From Bacteroidales bacterium (GTDB taxonomy: Bacteria > Bacteroidota > Bacteroidia > Bacteroidales > Tenuifilaceae): a stretch of 6,803 nucleotides of DNA. This document shows, in pieces, positions 5,350 through 6,803 of this stretch (position 1 is its first letter; every line of letters begins with the position of its first letter). The notes below the pieces were generated by a model that saw only the letters and a program-made list of their open reading frames with translations, was not told the origin of the DNA and ran no database searches. Location: positions 1,247-8,049 of the forward strand of contig DQHR01000181.1 in NCBI GenBank assembly GCA_003531155.1. The letters run 5' to 3'. A program made the translations under genes and the position numbers.

Positions 5350-6780
5350 ATGGTGCGCGATTTTCAGGAAGTTTGGCACAGTTGCCTAAGGATAATTAAA
5401 GATAATGTATCTCCTATAAGCTTTAAGACTTGGTTTGAGCCCATAGTACCTGTTAAATTGGAGAAAAGCATACTTACTATCCAAGTTCCTAGTCCTTTCT
5501 TTTATGAGTATTTGGAGGAGCAGTATATCGACATTCTTCGAAAAACACTTCGCAAAGAACTTGGTATTGACGCTAAACTTGAGTATAGCGTTGTGATGGA
5601 AAATAATAACTTTGCCAATAGCAAGCCTTATACTGTAAAGTTTCCAACACAGAATAAAACCGACCTTAAAAATAAACCAGTTTCTATACCGGTTAATAAC
5701 CAAGAATATCAGATCAAAAACCCTTTTGTTATTCCTGGCATTAAAAAACTTTTTGTTGATCCACAGCTTAATCCTGATAATACGTTTGCCAATTTTGTTG
5801 AAGGAGAGTGCAATCGACTTGCTCGTTCTGCAGGCTTAGCAGTTGCCCATGCACCTGGTAAAACGGCATTTAATCCACTTCTACTTTATGGAAATTCAGG
5901 TTTGGGGAAAACACATCTGGCACAGGCTATTGGAATTGAGGCTAAACAGAAATTTCCTGATAAAACTGTTCTTTACGTAAATGCTGCAAAATTTCAGACA
6001 CAATTTGTTGAAGCGATAAGGAATAATAATAAGAATGATTTCTTGCACTTCTACCAGATGATCGATATTCTTATCATCGACGACGTTCAGGAGTTTGCTG
6101 GTAAAGAAAAAACACAGGATACTTTTTTTCATATTTTCAACCATCTTCACCAATCAGGTAAGCAGTTAATCTTTACTTCTGATAAACCTCCTGTAGAATT
6201 GCAAGGTTTGGAACAGAGACTTTTATCGAGATTTAAATGGGGCTTATCAGCCGATTTACAAACTCCTGATTTCGAGACCAGAATAGCAATTTTAAAGAAA
6301 AAGATTTACAATGATGGCATCATCGTGCCTGATGAGGTGATTGAATATATCGCATCAAATATTACCAATAATATCAGAGAACTTGAAGGTGCACTTATAT
6401 CATTATTAGCTCAATCAACACTAAATAAAAAGGATATCACCCTTGAGTTAACCTCTGAAATGGTTGATAAACTTGTAAAGAGTACTAGAAAAGAGATTTC
6501 GATTGACTATATTCAAAAAATTGTTTGTGAGTATTTTGGATTGCCATCTGATGTTTTACAAACCAAGACTCGTAAGAGAGAGATTGTTCAAGCTCGCCAG
6601 ATAGCCATGTATTTTTCAAAAAGTATGACTAAGTCATCTTTATCAACGATTGGTAGCATTATTGGGGGCAAGGATCATGCAACCGTATTACATGCATGTA
6701 AGACAGTAAATAACTTAAAGGATACTGATAAACGCTTCAAAAGCCAAATTGAGGATATTGAGCGTAGATTGAAGATATAA
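5350..6780 (+). CDS. dnaA: Chromosomal replication initiator protein DnaA
   Basis: DnaA is the cytoplasmic AAA+ ATPase that binds DnaA boxes at oriC, opens the duplex and helps load the DnaB helicase. The 476-residue protein is complete. Domain I (about 1-85, with SFKTWFEPIVPVKLE) mediates self- and helicase contacts; a polar, Asn/Lys-rich domain II linker runs about 86-125. Domain III (about 140-350) carries Walker A GNSGLGKTH (K187, T188), Walker B LIIDD (D244, D245), sensor 1 FTSDKPP, the SRF arginine finger (R294) and sensor 2 in NIRELEGAL (R343). Domain IV (about 380-476) has the helix-turn-helix and the DnaA signature GGKDHATVLHACKTVNNL (439-456). The ATG at 5350 gives the normal domain I, so I accept it. 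It is transcribed alone as far as the window shows. Only 23 bases follow the stop, so whether dnaN is next cannot be seen. No key residue is missing. Confidence 0.97.
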   Translation: MVRDFQEVWHSCLRIIKDNVSPISFKTWFEPIVPVKLEKSILTIQVPSPFFYEYLEEQYIDILRKTLRKELGIDAKLEYSVVMENNNFANSKPYTVKFPTQNKTDLKNKPVSIPVNNQEYQIKNPFVIPGIKKLFVDPQLNPDNTFANFVEGECNRLARSAGLAVAHAPGKTAFNPLLLYGNSGLGKTHLAQAIGIEAKQKFPDKTVLYVNAAKFQTQFVEAIRNNNKNDFLHFYQMIDILIIDDVQEFAGKEKTQDTFFHIFNHLHQSGKQLIFTSDKPPVELQGLEQRLLSRFKWGLSADLQTPDFETRIAILKKKIYNDGIIVPDEVIEYIASNITNNIRELEGALISLLAQSTLNKKDITLELTSEMVDKLVKSTRKEISIDYIQKIVCEYFGLPSDVLQTKTRKREIVQARQIAMYFSKSMTKSSLSTIGSIIGGKDHATVLHACKTVNNLKDTDKRFKSQIEDIERRLKI

Positions 6781-6803
6781 TTATAGGAACTCATTATAAA
6801 AAG

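Noticed and set aside
5386..5703. Minus-strand open frame opposite dnaA domains I and II
   Set aside because: It is antisense to conserved DnaA sequence, with no domain and no leader of its own.
5896..6153. Minus-strand open frame opposite the DnaA AAA+ domain
   Set aside because: It is antisense to the Walker A/B region and is explained by constraint on the dnaA codons.

Overview
The window is ordinary chromosomal DNA of a low-GC member of the Bacteroidota, most likely Bacteroidales-like. The evidence is a Bacteroidota-type LptD, an AmiC-like amidase with a C-terminal SPOR-like domain next to an MCE gene, a DnaA of Bacteroidota type, A-rich leaders in place of clear Shine-Dalgarno sites, and promoter candidates resembling the Bacteroidota TAnnTTTG -7 element. 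I cannot name a species.

Layout. Positions 1-239 (+) hold the 3' end of a TrpG/PabA-type glutamine amidotransferase. Its last 15 bases overlap, tail to tail, the 3' end of a large minus-strand lptD (outer-membrane LPS insertion barrel, 225 to about 2786). The divergent amiC-like gene (2862-4019, +) begins just beyond lptD and is followed after 9 bases by a single-pass MCE/MlaD-like gene (4029-5021, +). A rho-independent terminator lies at 5048-5090. Then comes a very AT-rich leader (by hand count about 30 G/C in the 180 bases 5161-5340) carrying a 14-bp palindrome and one DnaA-box match, and finally a complete dnaA (5350-6780, +).

How the genes fit together. The centre of the window is an envelope block: LptD places LPS in the outer leaflet, the amidase cleaves septal peptidoglycan, and the MCE protein probably belongs to a trans-envelope lipid transport system whose ATPase and permease are not here. 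The chromosome-replication initiator dnaA follows in its own transcription unit. A possible autoregulatory DnaA box overlaps its best promoter candidate.

I found no mobile element, CRISPR array, RNA gene, phage gene or unknown accessory system. The points worth a second look are small ones: the absence of an ATG start in lptD and a probable TTG start 45 bases inside the longest reading frame; two face-to-face -7-like elements forming an inverted repeat between lptD and amiC; the palindrome and DnaA box before dnaA; an odd number of cysteines in LptD; and the trpG/lptD tail overlap.
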